A stretch of 64,000 nt of DNA from contig NC_040016.1 of assembly GCF_000972845.2 (NCBI RefSeq), positions 13,226,701 through 13,290,700 on the forward strand, in the 5' to 3' direction. The stretch is from Larimichthys crocea (lineage: Eukaryota; Chordata; Actinopteri; Sciaenidae). The position numbers and the translations under genes were made by a program. Positions 26,801-41,089 of the stretch are shown in pieces. Under the pieces are notes generated by a model. It saw nothing but the letters and a program-made list of their open reading frames with translations, searched no databases and had not been told where the DNA came from. Positions within the stretch are counted from its first letter, which is position 1. Each line of letters begins with the position of its first letter.

Positions 26801-29800
26801 TTTGGAGTGATGTAGATTTGGTTTCCAGTGGTGACCTCTCCAGTTCCTCTTTGAGCTATCTCTGGCTGGCCTAGTGTGACAGCTTGTCAAAATGTTCTAG
26901 TCAGAAATGTTGTGTGGGCACAAGAGGTGGCATTACACAACTCTAAAGTTGTTGTAGATCATTAAAAGTCTCTTGTTTATGGCAGCTTAACTAGACGTCC
27001 TCATGATCACAATTTATGGGTCAGTAGATCCTTTTTAGTCTTTCAAGTGTTTTAATGTGATTAGTTAGAGCACCTTTACACCTGTTCTCTCCATCATATT
27101 GCTGAATATTAGCTTGAAGCACTGTTTCAGGACATGTTTTTAATTAAGCCTGACTGATCATTCTTTACACCTATATTAACATCACTCTTCCTCACATGTC
27201 CTCTCAAGCCTTTCTGCATTTTTCTATTCCTGTGTGCCGGTGATAGCAGCATTGGTTGTCCATACATACAAATGTCCATTTGTCGCATTCTTGTGAACGC
27301 AATATCCCATGAACTTCTCATTGGAATTTCTTCAAATTTGGTGCATCTAGAGGTCATCCATAATACCTACACCCGCAGCACGGAAGAGTTGTTGTGTAGG
27401 TACCAGATGTGCTCAGCCTGCCAGATCTGTTCCGGGTCCTGCCTTTACAGATGAAGTAACACATTAACTTATTATAATTGGCTGTACTGCCTGATCCATT
27501 CATCCTTACAAATTGGTACTTCATTCTTTAGCTATCGCCATCATCAACTCAAGAAAAAAACGTGTGGTTATTACAGAGTCTTAAAACAATCTTCTGGATG
27601 TCTGATGAGGAAATAAAAATATTGCTAAACTAAAATAAAAAAATTGCATTGTACATCATTTTCATTATCAGAGCTGACGATAGAAGAGCCATCTCATTTC
27701 CTTCAGTCAGTTATGATGTGTTAATGTGTTACGGCACCATTCAGACACATAACCCCAAGCAGATCTGTCAGGTCAAACTCATTTGGTACCTACTCCATCT
27801 ACCGTCACCAGGTATGTCAACACATAAAAGTAATTTGATACCTATGTTTTGTTTCTTTCAATGAATTTGCACACTAATAGACGTACAGCAGTAGTCCACC
27901 ACAAGATGATTGGTTTTGCTGATATTGAACCTTATGTGATTGTCGTTGCACCATGTAACGAAGCTCAGTCGGATCTCTCTAACTCTGTAAAAATAGTCTA
28001 GGTGAAGACAGCATATTTGTCACTGGAACTTAATCACAGGAATCATGCAGGTTATATTGTGATAACTTCAATTTTAAATTCCTATTAAAGTCTTCACTAG
28101 ACATATTATGACAGGACAGACATGAATGTAAACTGCAACTTGACTGGTCAGTGGAGGCGTACAACCTCGAGGCGGTAACTCTAGGTCTTTATGTCTTAAA
28201 GTGTGTGTGTCTGTGTGTATGTTATTGTGTGTGTCACTGGAGACTGCCGGGGTAATGCTGTGTACTTTATAAATACTTGGTAGTGACAGGAGGTAGGAGG
28301 CCCTCTCCACTGTCCTCAGTCTTTTAGACACTTGGGCTTTAGAGCTGTGTTGTTGTCACTTTGGATCGCATACAGTTGTTACTTAATAGTATTCAGCACG
28401 CATTTCCTAAACTGTCAAGTTGAATCTCTGAATAGATATAAAGTTTTGTTTGTTTAAAAGTTCTCCAATGGCCATGTCTGTTTGTTCCTTCTCTCTTGAA
28501 AGTTTCATTGAGCACCACCATTAAATTTGTTAGTAATCCTACTATTGATTTATTTTTCTATGTCTCTGATGTTTCCATTATGAATAGCTGCGTCCTTATG
28601 CAACAGAAAATATGTTGGATGTAAATGTTAACATGCAGCGTTATTTTTGCATTTGTAAGTCCCTGTGTAGGGTGTGGTTAGGGAATACTTGAGTGTTTTT
28701 CATTCACATGTCTCACAAGGCTATCCTGGTGAAGAGGCAACGTTCACCAAAGCTTTTAGTACACTCCTGCGATTGCAGGGTCACTCTTACAAATTTAATG
28801 TAGAAGGACGTTTTCTGTTGGTGACCAATTTCTCAGAAATTCAGCAAAAGCAGGTCTTGGCTAGATGCTGGTGTTGCTGTAAAGTATGAACAGAGATGAT
28901 ATTTGCTTTCATTGATTTGTTGCGAATTTCATAGGAAAATCTCTCCCACTGTTTTCCCATATTTCCTATGTTCTGTTGATCTTTATGATCCCTTTTATGG
29001 TCCCTATTTTTACTGGCTGAATCACCTCTATCTCCCAAACTACAGTTTTGACCTTATTGCCTATTGTAAACACAAACTTTTCTTTTTCTTTTATGTTTCT
29101 GCCTCCTATTTTCATTTTTGGTTTTTGCTGCTAATGTATAGCATTTGCGTATATTGTGGTCTACCTGAGATTTCCCTCAGATTGTTCCTTTTGTTATTTT
29201 AAGGTGTCCGGTCACAATGTTTTTGTCGACTAAGACCTCAGGCTAGGACCACCAGGCAAAAGCTTGGAGCTGGTTTGACCTCTCAGAATGTCATGGTCAA
29301 GGGATTTACTGACAGCAGCCCGACCACATTATATAGCTGCCTTGTGTCTATGTATTATACTGGTAAAAGCTATTAAGGCACAAAGAATCAGTAGCTCAGA
29401 AATAAATGGGAACCATCTGTTTCTTAAGCTTGATTTAACCCCTTTTTTTATTCAACACTGGTAGGACAGAACCATCAAAAGCTTACATTCATTCACTATA
29501 AAGCAACAGGTCATTGTCTGCAATATATGTGTGTCTGAATACCAGGAGATTGTCATAAAATTGTTAATTCCAATCACTTCTTAACTTCTATATAGTATTT
29601 CTACATCTCACTCAGTATTTCAGTATTATGTAGTGCTTTGAAAACAATATTTACTTTATTATCAAACAGGACAGATGTGGACAGACACATTCAACAATCA
29701 ACGTCAGAAAAACCAGCCCGTTGTCTATACAAAAAAAAAAAGAAATCAGTTGAAGTGATTGATTCTGTCAAAACAATAATATCAAGTACACAACGTTGGT

Positions 29801-32800
29801 GTTAATCATTTGCAACTCTAAGAAGAACACTTTGAGTGTAGTTTACATGAATACACCAGATTTAAAGTTATATAAACTGTTGAGTACCTCTTAAAAGGTG
29901 CTGTAATGCTACTTTCTTTAGATTTTTGAAAGATGGGTTGTCCTTTCTTGTGAGGCTGTGGATTCTAGATCAGAGCTACAAAGCAGGATTTGAGGTCAGC
30001 GAGGTAACTTCAGGTTTAATCCTGGGTTTTCAAGGTTCTGACAGTGATTCACTTCTTACGGGGGTACATCTCTGTGTTTATTTATACTGCACACATGCAC
30101 ATTTGTAACTGGGATGCTTTCAGCCTGGATTATGTGTTTAACTTCTTTGTATTTATCTAATATTGCTCTTTGTTTGTAAAATATCCTGCTCTGCTGCAAG
30201 TAGATTTGTCTTCAATCATGGTCACATAATGCAAACACTGCCCCTTTTTACGTGAACAAACTCATGGCTATATTGGGGAAAACCTCTCAGTGTGGTTAAA
30301 CTACCGCTGTGACGGCTTAGTGTGATTGTGATTGTTAGGTTTAATAATGCCAAGTAAAAAAATATATATATATCATTGGTATGTTGAACTTACTTCATAG
30401 TACAGGCCTCAGGTCCTTTCAGCAGTAGTTGAACTCAAGTTTCTTAAGACAGTCTTGGACACAGGATGCCGGAGCAAGCAGCTACATCTTTCCAGTGAAG
30501 AAAAGATAGATATGACAAATGCACACAGGCAGGCGGGAGGATCTTCTGCTGACCAGGACAGATTATTCTGCTTCCTCCATTCCCTCGCTCTTTTCTGAGA
30601 TTATTGGGGAACTGCAACTCAGCCTTGTTTGGTTTAAGCACACAAGTGCTGAAATCCCTACATTGCTGTTTTGTAATGGTCAACATATTTTCTTAAACTA
30701 ACAATGTGTATTTACTCAATTGCATACATTTCTATATTTAAAATATAGAATATAATATTTTAGCAAATATTGCCTAATAACCGGGGTTCCCTGATCTCTA
30801 TTTTTGATTGTCTCAGCTCTCCTGCTCTGCAGGAAGTGTCAGCAGGAACAGCTGAAACAACAACTCCTCCTGAGCCCCGCTGTCTGCTGGGAATCTGTCA
30901 TGTTCATTGGAGAGTTAATAATTGCAGCACTCGCTGTTCACAGATGTGACCTGCATCTCCCCTCACTTTTCTGTCTCCTCAGGAATTCCCCAAATTCTTG
31001 AGATAATATTTAACCTGAGCTAAACCTAATTTCCTGTATCCTTTTATATTTAAGTTAAGGATAAATAACTTTTTTTTTTTACCGCAGTTAATTACTCCTC
31101 ATTACAGTGATGAAACCATCAGTTGTTAGAAATGTTTAGACACAGCCTCAGGGTGCATTAAGCTGCTAGAAAAGCATTACCACATCTGTCGATCAACACT
31201 GTCAATCTGTCTGGCCTCACATCACTTTCCATTAACTCTCTTAAGCCCTTTCATCCACTTCTTTACACACACATACACTCCTCTGCCTCGCCACCTCTAT
31301 CTCAAGGATGCTATCCTTTTCACTTGGTTACTCGAATCCTCACTAATGCTGTTCAATTAAACCCTCAGTAAGTGGAGCTTAAGGCTCCATTGGACAGCTG
31401 GCCAATGGTTGCATGTGATACAACCGTGGTCATTCTCTACAGCTGGTATTCAGTGTGCTAACAATCACTGCCTGCCACAAATGACATTGTAATGGCCTGA
31501 CGCCTGTGGATAATCTTTCTTAAGAGTAAAAGATCTGTGCAGATGAACACTGTGACCCAGTGTGATAGGAAGCAGTCGAGCTATCTGTGACTTAAAATTT
31601 ATAAGTATAGGTTATTCTGTTTACCCAGCTTGAAGGAGCCATTGCTTTAAGATGAGGTTCTCCGGTTTAATGCAGATTTCAAAGGAATCCTTATCACAGC
31701 ATCTCAGCCCCACAGAGGGCTGCAGAAAGCCAGTGCCTGCTAATCTAGCTTGGACAGATCAGTCCTAGCACGCTGCAGCAACTCCTAATTTGCCAATCCC
31801 GGCTCAATAGAGGTATCCAGACTGCCCCTGAGAGCAAATTATACAACTGCCTCGCTATCTCTCTCTGTTGACGTTTGTCAAATCTGGTGTCCTTTATCTG
31901 TTCCAGTGGCTAAGGGCATTCTTTGTATTTTGTCCAAGCTCACTGTGTAGGATTGATTCAGAAAACCAGTGTCTATTTTTAGCACTAATGCTGCCGTTGT
32001 ATTTAAGGGTCACTACTCAATGATGGGTAACCCCACAGAACCTCTGTGGTCAGAGCAGTTTCTAACGCTGTGTCGATTACAGTAGTTGTCTTTCTCTTTC
32101 TGCCACTGTGCACCACAGCTATAATGTGCGGGCTGTAGTTTGGGAGCACTCCTGCATGCCCAGGATGGACCACTGAGGCTTCATTATGGTATGGCATCAT
32201 TGATTGTAACACTTCTTCCCAGTCAGGGTTGCAAGGATGAACACAGCAAAACCAATACTTTTAATAGTGTTTGTGCAGCTTTCTTTTCTGGTATTGGAAA
32301 TAAGGGATGTAGGATTGTCAATTAGTGGGCTATGTTTCTGCGGCTTATTCTTCCAGCTGTTGGGCTACATGGTGAATGTAAATCTGAATGTTTTTGTCCT
32401 TAAATCTTTTGTTTTCCATTTGCGGCACTCCAGAATCAAGATGTTGTTACTATTTGTTAATTTTACTCCGCTGTAGTCGTGATCAGCGAAAACACACGTT
32501 TTGCTGTCCATCTCCTCCTTCTCTCTCCTCTTCCTCCCCCGCATTTTGAATGAAGTGCAGGGCCCTATCGGGGCTTTGCATTCACTCACAGTGATTGAGT
32601 GTCTGAGAGGGATTTTAGCAGCTCAGTAGATATTTGGATCACCACAAATCAGGCACTTAATCAAAGCAAGAAGATAAAGGCCGCAACACAAGGGGAGGAC
32701 ATTGTTATAATATGTGGAGTGGGAGGAGATGGATTTCTTTTCTTTATGCTGAGATTTGTTCAGTACTGCTATCTAATGACCAGCTGAGTCCAGCACCAAC

Positions 32801-35800
32801 AATGAGGACTGATAGGATTTGGTTTTCAGGTATTGTTCAGTTCTTTCCCTCTTGATAGAAAAATTACATTTTATCGTAAAAGAACAGTCATGCATTGGGT
32901 TGAGCACATTCTGAATCACCCGCCTGTGTGCACCCTAAACACAATGTCACTAATTAGCAATTTAACAGAGGAAGTCTCTGGCATTATGTAAAGATTTTCT
33001 ATTTTTAGTTCAGCATCCTTTATGACTGATTTATCTTGTGTCTCATAATGAATGGAGGTTCATTCCAAATTTGCCCCCGAGGACTCTAATGAATAAAAAC
33101 AAGGCAGCTCATAGTTCAGGCTAGTATCCGCTTGATAATAGTGTTGAAAAAAGGAAATTGTGAGTGAAAGTGTGTATGTAACACAGATAATAAATGTGTC
33201 AGCATTTGTTCAGACTGACCTTTACTCTTGGTTCACAATCAGGCCGGGAAGCAATGCGTCCTCTGCAGTGGAATTTGATGTGCCATGCGAGTGAAAACTT
33301 CACTAATGAAACACAGAGGTGCTTTATGTCAGGCAGATGAAAGACCTCCCCATCAGCAATGGCATGAGTGCACAGCAGGAGTGTTACATGTTAAGTGGGG
33401 ATACGGTTTTACTAATCATCTTGTTTACTTGACAGTGTCGACCCTTAAAATGTCTGTGTGGCATACTCACAATGAACAGCTGCTCACATTGTGATTTCTT
33501 CATGAGAACCATTCATGTCGTCATGCAGCGATAAGGTGTCAGTCATCTTTAATGATTGTCTCTTCTGTTTATCTGGTCTTTTGGTCCTCCTTTTTTGTAT
33601 CCCGTATATACTCAGAGGGAAATGAAAAGCATGCTGTCAATCTGAAGAAAGTTGGCAAATGTGCCTGTTGCGAATTATTAAATCATAGTAAGTGTGACAG
33701 GCATGGTTTATTGGATTGAGCATATTTGTTGCTCACTCTGTTGGCATATATTTGTGGCAGTTTATAGCGCCCAGTGTATTTATTAATTACAAGGCTTCCG
33801 TGTATGTGGTGTTGTGTCATTTTTATTTTAGACATTTTACAGGACCGATACAGTGAATAAAAAATACAGACTGGTGCAATGCAGACTGCATTTAAAAAAT
33901 GGTTGTTCTATATATTAATTTAGGTGATGGATCAGCAGCCTGTCAGATGATGCATGCCTGTATTGATTACCGTACCTTGCATTGCACACCAGTCAATAAA
34001 TGTGTAGATTTTTAGATGCAGATAAATCAAAGGTCAACAAAGGACTTAGTTATGACAAGGAATCAGTCAATCACATTCATTTCATTTTATTACAGTAGCC
34101 ATATAAAAGTATGACAGGCCCGATAATGTAATGTAGGATGGAGGTTTAATTTTATTTTCTCCCATTGCTTGAATACTGGCAAGCGTGCCTTAGGTTGGCT
34201 GTTGTTGTGGCTGCATTCCCATATCGAGCTAGGGCTCTGGGATTTTTGTCAGGCTTATTATGTGGGCTTAGTGTGGATCACAAGACTGACACTGTATCTG
34301 TAGAGCCTGAGCTCCTGTCTCTGGCCTCTCCCACTTCACACTGTCTTTCACATGTCACGACTCTTGGGGGCGGGGATCATGGCATCACGTTTCCATAGCA
34401 CTAGCAGTGGTGCATGGCACGTACCGTCTGGTAAAGGGATGTCGGACCGGACTCATGCTCAACTGCTTTGTCAAAATGTGCAGAGAGTTGGTGGGGGCAG
34501 CAGTGACACCAAATGTGTTTCTCATCACCTTGACCTAAAGTGCAGCACATAACCCTGCAAAGAGCCCATCAGTCTTGTCTATGTGTTGCTTTTGCTGCCA
34601 CTGTCGAGATTTATATGCAGTCATACATTCATTATGTATATTGGGGCATCCCTTTTAAATTCAAGCTCGCCTTGCGTTTCTTAGAAGGAGGAGGCTTGGA
34701 AAAGGTCGTCTTGAGCTTGCCTTTTCCTCTCTCAGCACCCAGTGCGAAATTTAAATCAGATTTAGGTCGAATTAAACCACCTTTTTCCCTCAGGGTTCTA
34801 TTTAAGTCCAAGAGACCAAAAGGTCATAGCTCCAAGAATAGGGCTGTCAGTTAGCAACAGCCTGTTTGCTGGATTCCTTTGATGGAGGTCGCTTCTTCCA
34901 CTGCTTTACTCTACATGTCTGCTCCTGATGGCATCTCTTTTAATTATCCCCATGGCATAATAGCTGGTCCACTCAGATAAGCTTCAGTATTATATTACTG
35001 GGAGCATTTGTCTCATCTACTGTCTCTTCAATCTGCAGCCACTGTTGCGTTGAGTCCAATTACTGTGGTGTTTACTTTCAACCCCCAACCATTATCGTAT
35101 TTTTACTATTCACGCTCACCTGCACTGACTCAGAATACTTTTATTGTTCATCAGATGAGTGTCTAATAACCAGTAATAACAGATGTTACACAACAGTATC
35201 TTGGAGCTGTATCCTGTAACCTCCAATTATTGCTTTGCACAGTTTATGAATATGTAAGATTACATATTTATTTTAATACTTTACAGTATTATAATTAGGA
35301 GGACGAGGACTAAAGCAGTGTAGATAAATATACAGCATCTCAGTTATGTCTGCGACAGCCCTGCTTTAGACATAATATTGTCACAGATAAAGTTACATAA
35401 TGAATATTTCATGGGCAGTTGAACAGGCCCACGTGAGTGTCCCCTTTTCTGGGACCATAGGCTATTGCAAAGTCCTGTCCAGTGAGCATTCAGCTCCCCC
35501 TTTTTCTTCTGCCAGAATAAACTGTGTTAAACCACACTGCAGGGCAACAGACGGACAAAGATGAGCACAAAAACCATGCACTACTCTTTTCTTAAGAGAG
35601 GCTGCTGTAAACACAACAGATTTCAATGCCTTGCTGTCTCACGCTCTCTGAATATTCCTTCTCACAGCTCCTCTTCATATCCCTCCCACCACATTCCCTC
35701 CCTCTCTCTCTCTCTCCTCCCATCTCTTGCCTGGGTGCACCCTGCCTCTTTATGCTGAGCACAAGGCATACAGATGTAACTTTAATCCGGGCAACGGTCA

Positions 35801-38800
35801 GAGCTGGGAAGTGAATATGAGGTTGCCCTTTTGCTAGTATTAAGTAGAATATTCGGCAGAAGAGGAGATGAAAACCTGTGTGTTTTTGTTTTATTCTCTC
35901 CATCTCTTTGTGTGGATCTATGCGTTTCCACTCTTAAAGCTTGGCAGCAAGAGGTGTTATCTCTAGCACTGAGCTCAGCTTTGAAAGGAAATTGCAAGAC
36001 TCTAAATCTGCCTGTCAGCCTCTGATGAGCCTCTGATTAAATGATAAAGCGACAGGAGGACACCCAGATGAATCAAGGAAGACCTTGCAGAGAGGAATTC
36101 ATAGAAGCGCGCGTTTTTCTGGACTCTGATTTTTAGAAGATTTGATTTTTCCTTTTATTTATAGCTTTGCAGTGGACGCGGGTTTGCAGTGATTGCACAT
36201 TTGTTTCTCACCCTAGCTGAGGCAGAGATGCTGTAATGTTTTGCTTGGATTTGGACTTCCTTTGAGAGGATTTTGTTTTCACCTGATCAGCGGTCCTACA
36301 CCTCCCAACCTTCCACCCCTCTTCTTTTTTTTTTTTACTGAACATTGTGAGCTTGTCTGTCACTTTAGAGACTGGGCAGTGATTTCTAACAGAATCATTG
36401 TGTGTGTGAGGCTGGATTCAGAGTAGACTGTCTCAGACTTTCAACCTCTGGGAGTTTGCCCTGCCTGATTTAGCTAGAGGAAAGCTTTAATTAAAAGTAT
36501 CTGCAACTGGGACAGCCGGGCAAAAGCCAGGATGCAGGTGTCGTTGGTATGCACGGACCATCGCGGGGGCGTGAGCCGCAACACTGAGGACCGTCTAAAC
36601 CGACAGAATGCCAACAGCCCCAGCACAGGCACACGCAGCAAGTTCAGAGCAGTGGCGATGGTGGCTCGCAGTCTGGGACAACTCTCTGTTCAGAGTGTGC
36701 CTTCCTCCAGCGAGCAAAGCATGAAGACTGGCATGAAGTATAGGTAGGGCATGTCTGAAGTGTTCACTGACGGCTATACATTTGACCCAAACACTTTCAG
36801 ACCTATAAAAAATATTTCAACTGACTTTAAACTGCAGGATTTGTGCTAAAGTAGATTAAGAATGATGACCGTCAAATTTCTTGGCTCAGGCTACAACACA
36901 CGACAAAGAAGACAGATCAGTTTTCCACTTTGCTACTGTATGCCAGTTTTTCTTTGTTACTCCTCCCTGTCAGAGCTGTCAAACTCCTGCTTAAGATTGA
37001 TGACAGTTAACAGCAGTATGGCAGTAATTAATTCACGTATCCAAACTTGTATTTACTTATCAAGTGGGACCTAAAAAACAGCGTGAGTGAGTGAAAAAGT
37101 TTCAATTTAAAAATTAAAGCGAAGTGGTTGGAATTTAATTTAAATGTAAAGTTAGTGGCCATGCTGTCTAATCTCTTCTGTGCACTGAGCACTACAAACA
37201 AATTACAGTAAGCTGCATTTGTTCAGCTTTAAAGGGGAAACTAATTAGTATTTTTTCAGATTAGTCCCTTAAGTACAAAAACACTGTCGTCATCAAACAC
37301 TTTTTGTGTAATTGATAATCCCTGCATTTTGAATTTTCTTATCGTGTGGGTTTGTATTTATTATCACTGCAGATCATTTTGATGAACTTACAGCAGAAAT
37401 ATTCAAATCACATATCACCAATCACTGAATCAAAAGCTATAAAGTCAGTTGTCAGTTTTTGAATAACCATTTTTGTCATATCAACGGGTGCGACTGACAT
37501 GCTATGAGCAAACACTGCATAATGATAGCTTTTGCCCATAACATCGTATGTTCACATGATGCTGCATTGAATATTTATGCCACCCCTCTTAATCAGTTGA
37601 TTACTGATTGCGGGTCTGTTATAGTATTTACAGCTCTGTTGCTTTGACAAGCTGACATGATGGGTTAGAGAAAAGAAGTCCCTTAAATAAATTAAATTTG
37701 TGTGTAGAAACCCCAAAAGACATGAAAACTAATGTCTCTGTGTTATCTGCCATATTTAACATTTAGCAGAACTTGCAGAAAATCATTTAGAACAAAATGC
37801 AAATGTCTTCTATTTGTGTGGTGAATTATTCAAATGATTCCAGCCTTTATACAAGGGCTGAAAAGCGAAGAGATTATGAAGTGGAAAGCGCAGAGGGTAG
37901 AGGAGAGAAAGGCAAATTGAACGGCAGAGGAGGAACATAAAATCTGTAGGCAGTGTTGGTGAGAAAATGAGTTCCCCAGTATTTTTCAGCATGGTAAGGT
38001 ACAGTACATTATGATCCGCACAAGCTGACCATTGATGCAATGCATTTGCTTTGTATCGCAGACTTGACCCGTCAAGAGTTATTTGGCAATAATGACCTGC
38101 TCTTTATATTTTCCCACCTGTCAATCAACTGCTCACCAATTATTTGACATTAAATATTGATTTAAAATGGCCATTCACCAAAAACCTGAAAGCATGTATT
38201 ACATGTATATTTTAGCCGAGCTGTTACAATTTACATATTTAAGTTTTGTTCATACTCTTGTGGTGATGTATATAAAAAAATATTGATTATTATTAGTCTT
38301 AACATAGTCTTAAATATAACGGTCTTCCATGTTTTTAATATTTGTCGAGTGTTACCATTGTCTTTTTGCTTGCTAGTTACTACTTTTATGATACATTTTT
38401 TTTACATAATTAAACACATTTCTTGAATGCAGAGTGATATTAGATATTTATTTCTTTAGTATCTTAAAACGGCAGCAGAAATCTGACCATAGAGGCTAAC
38501 AAAGAGCCTCCATCAAAAGCTTGTCAGCTGTTTTCTTGTTTGTAATACAGAATTTTTAAATCACTTACACATTCTTATATTTTACCAAACAAAAATCATC
38601 ACCAAAAAAACATTTTTGTTATATATTTGTACTGCGTTCTTTTATCAGATTATCATTCAAGTGTTAAATTCCTTTGTTTTTGTTATTTCTTGTTATTTCT
38701 TGAGCCCCAAACCTCAAGAAAAAACAAACTGTAAGGTGATGGTGTGTCTTTAAAACTCGTCTGGGTGAAGAATCAGTGGCATGTTGACAGACAATTAAGA

Positions 38801-41028
38801 TCTGGCGTTGATTTGAGGTCACAGATTACACACCATCACTCCTGTTGTCTGAATACACATCGCAATGCTCTGAATCTGACTTGCTAGCGGCAGCCTCACT
38901 ATGTTGGCACACTGTCATTATTGAGGCTAATGATATTGAATGAGTAAAATAATTCTTAGCTCTGGAGGGCCAGCGGCTGTTTATGTTCTTCTCTTCCACA
39001 CTGTAGTCTCAAGCACGTAACAGGCTCTGTGTTTGTGTGTGTCTGATCAACACTGAAGGTAATGCAGCCCTGAATGCAGCATGAGGCTCAGAGATGCATG
39101 CACAGAGGGTACAACATGGTGTTTTGTGGTGTTGAAGAGACGTGAATGAAGGGAAAGGAAGGAGAGAGTGTAAGAAAGAAAGGGAGAGTGCTAAGGTTAA
39201 TGCTGGTACTAGGCACTATGCCCGAGAGGAAGTACAGTAGGCTGTGCTCATGTCACTGAGTATCTTTCAAACATGCCTCTCGGAGTTGAAGCTCTCAAGC
39301 CCTTTAACATGGCCGTGTATTTCTCCTTTCATCTGAGATTTCCTTTGGTTGTCAAAATGAAAACTGAATTTAACAAAGACATTAGTTAGTTGCGTTAGTG
39401 GTTTTATAACTGTCCCCAAAAGAATACAGTCAGAGCTTATCCACACACACAAAAAAAAAAAAAACTTTCCACGATTATTCACACTGCAGAATTGCAGTGT
39501 GAAATACAGATCGACCTCATTTGCATACAGTCCTGTCCAATTCCTTGAACGGCAGCCTTGAGCTTGAATCAAGCCTGTCAGTCAACATCTGTGGGCAAAG
39601 ATGCAGGTTAGCCTTGCGAGTGACCTCCCCCACAAGGCCACAGAAACCATCAGAATGAACATCTTTTCAAGGTACTGAGGGATTGCAGCAGCTTTAGTGG
39701 ACCGCCTCACAGCAGACTGAGCCGTTCTGTAATGTGACATTGGGCCTGCATGACATGACTGGTTAAAATCATCAAGCTTGACTGCGAGAGCCCGCACGTC
39801 TTCCAAGGAATGATTAAATGGCTTCAGTCAGTGCTGAATTAATGATGCGCACAAAATGGCTTATGATTATGTAAAGTAGTCTTGCTCAGGGAATGGAAGA
39901 ATATCTGTGAGATTGGGAAGGCAGTTCAGGTGGAGAGTCAATCCCATAAAGTCCCCGCATTTCACAGTCCGGTTATCAGCTCTTTTTTTTTTTTTCAGGC
40001 AAGCAAACTTCTTGAAAGTCTTGAGGGAATGACTCACTTTTACAAGAGCTAGTTTTATTTGCTTAGGCGTAGCAAATACACTCCTGCAAAGTAATGCTGA
40101 GTTGAATAAGTTTGAATACGTATCACTTTTCGTTTGAACTGCCTTTTTTTGTGCTTCGTGCAGACTACCGGTAAATATAAGAACTCCGTATAAGCTGTTG
40201 TGGGTAACATTTGTGCTTTTTTTTTTTTTTTTTTTTTTTTGTCAGAGTAGGGTATTGTTCTTTGTCTCAGCTTGTATCCGCTCTAAAGCTCTTCTGCTGC
40301 TGTTGCACTCAGTATCTTTTTACTGCAGTGGCCATGTAAATCAGAGCTGACTCACCTCCCACCCCGGTGTAAATCTACAAGTAAACTCGCCTCAGCCCAG
40401 ACTGTCAGTAGGATTCCTCACATCTCTGGAGGTCCACATTTTGGTTGTAAAGTTGACAGTGAGTCACAGCCACAGTAAATAGCTACTGGCAGTGTTGTGT
40501 AAGCGGATGGCGTTTAAATCCCACCACCGTGTTGTGTGAAGTTGTGAATGTATCATTATCAAAGACAGAGATGAGCCACTGCTTAAAAAAATCCAGCCCC
40601 AGAGGTCTTGTTTTCATATCGTAAACCTTAAGGTTACCTGACGTGACAGATGGCAGAATGTATAAAGACAGATACGGGAGGAGAATTCACAAATGCAACA
40701 TGTACGCATCCAATTATTATTCATCGGAGAACGAGAATGAGTGAAACAAATTGGTGCTATAATGTGGGAACGTTTTTTGTTCCCAAGATGAAACTGAGCA
40801 TTGTTTTCTTCTTCCGATATTTTGTTACACAAATGCAAAGCATGCATCGCTCAGGCTTGGGTGACAAAAGCTGTGGGTGTGAGATTTGGGGCGTCGTGAG
40901 TGTGGGTGCATGCTGGGACGTTTTCCTGCATTCTGAGGGCTCTTCATCAGGGAGCCAGCTTTCTTTTTTTTTTTCCACAGCCCGCACTCCCCCTTGAAAT
41001 ATGAATCATAAATAGACCGTGGCAGTTC

Positions 41029-41089
<61 letters not shown>

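Larger units (their letters stand above)
22990..36155. other. kcnab2 intron between the two alternative first exons
   Basis: About 13 kb with no further exon I can support. It includes the 45-bp tandem duplication at 25902 and a fish repeat fragment near 27290. Some stretches (for example 30800-31000 and 32000-34000) look less AT-rich and less repetitive and could hold regulatory elements; that is only an impression. Confidence 0.5.
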
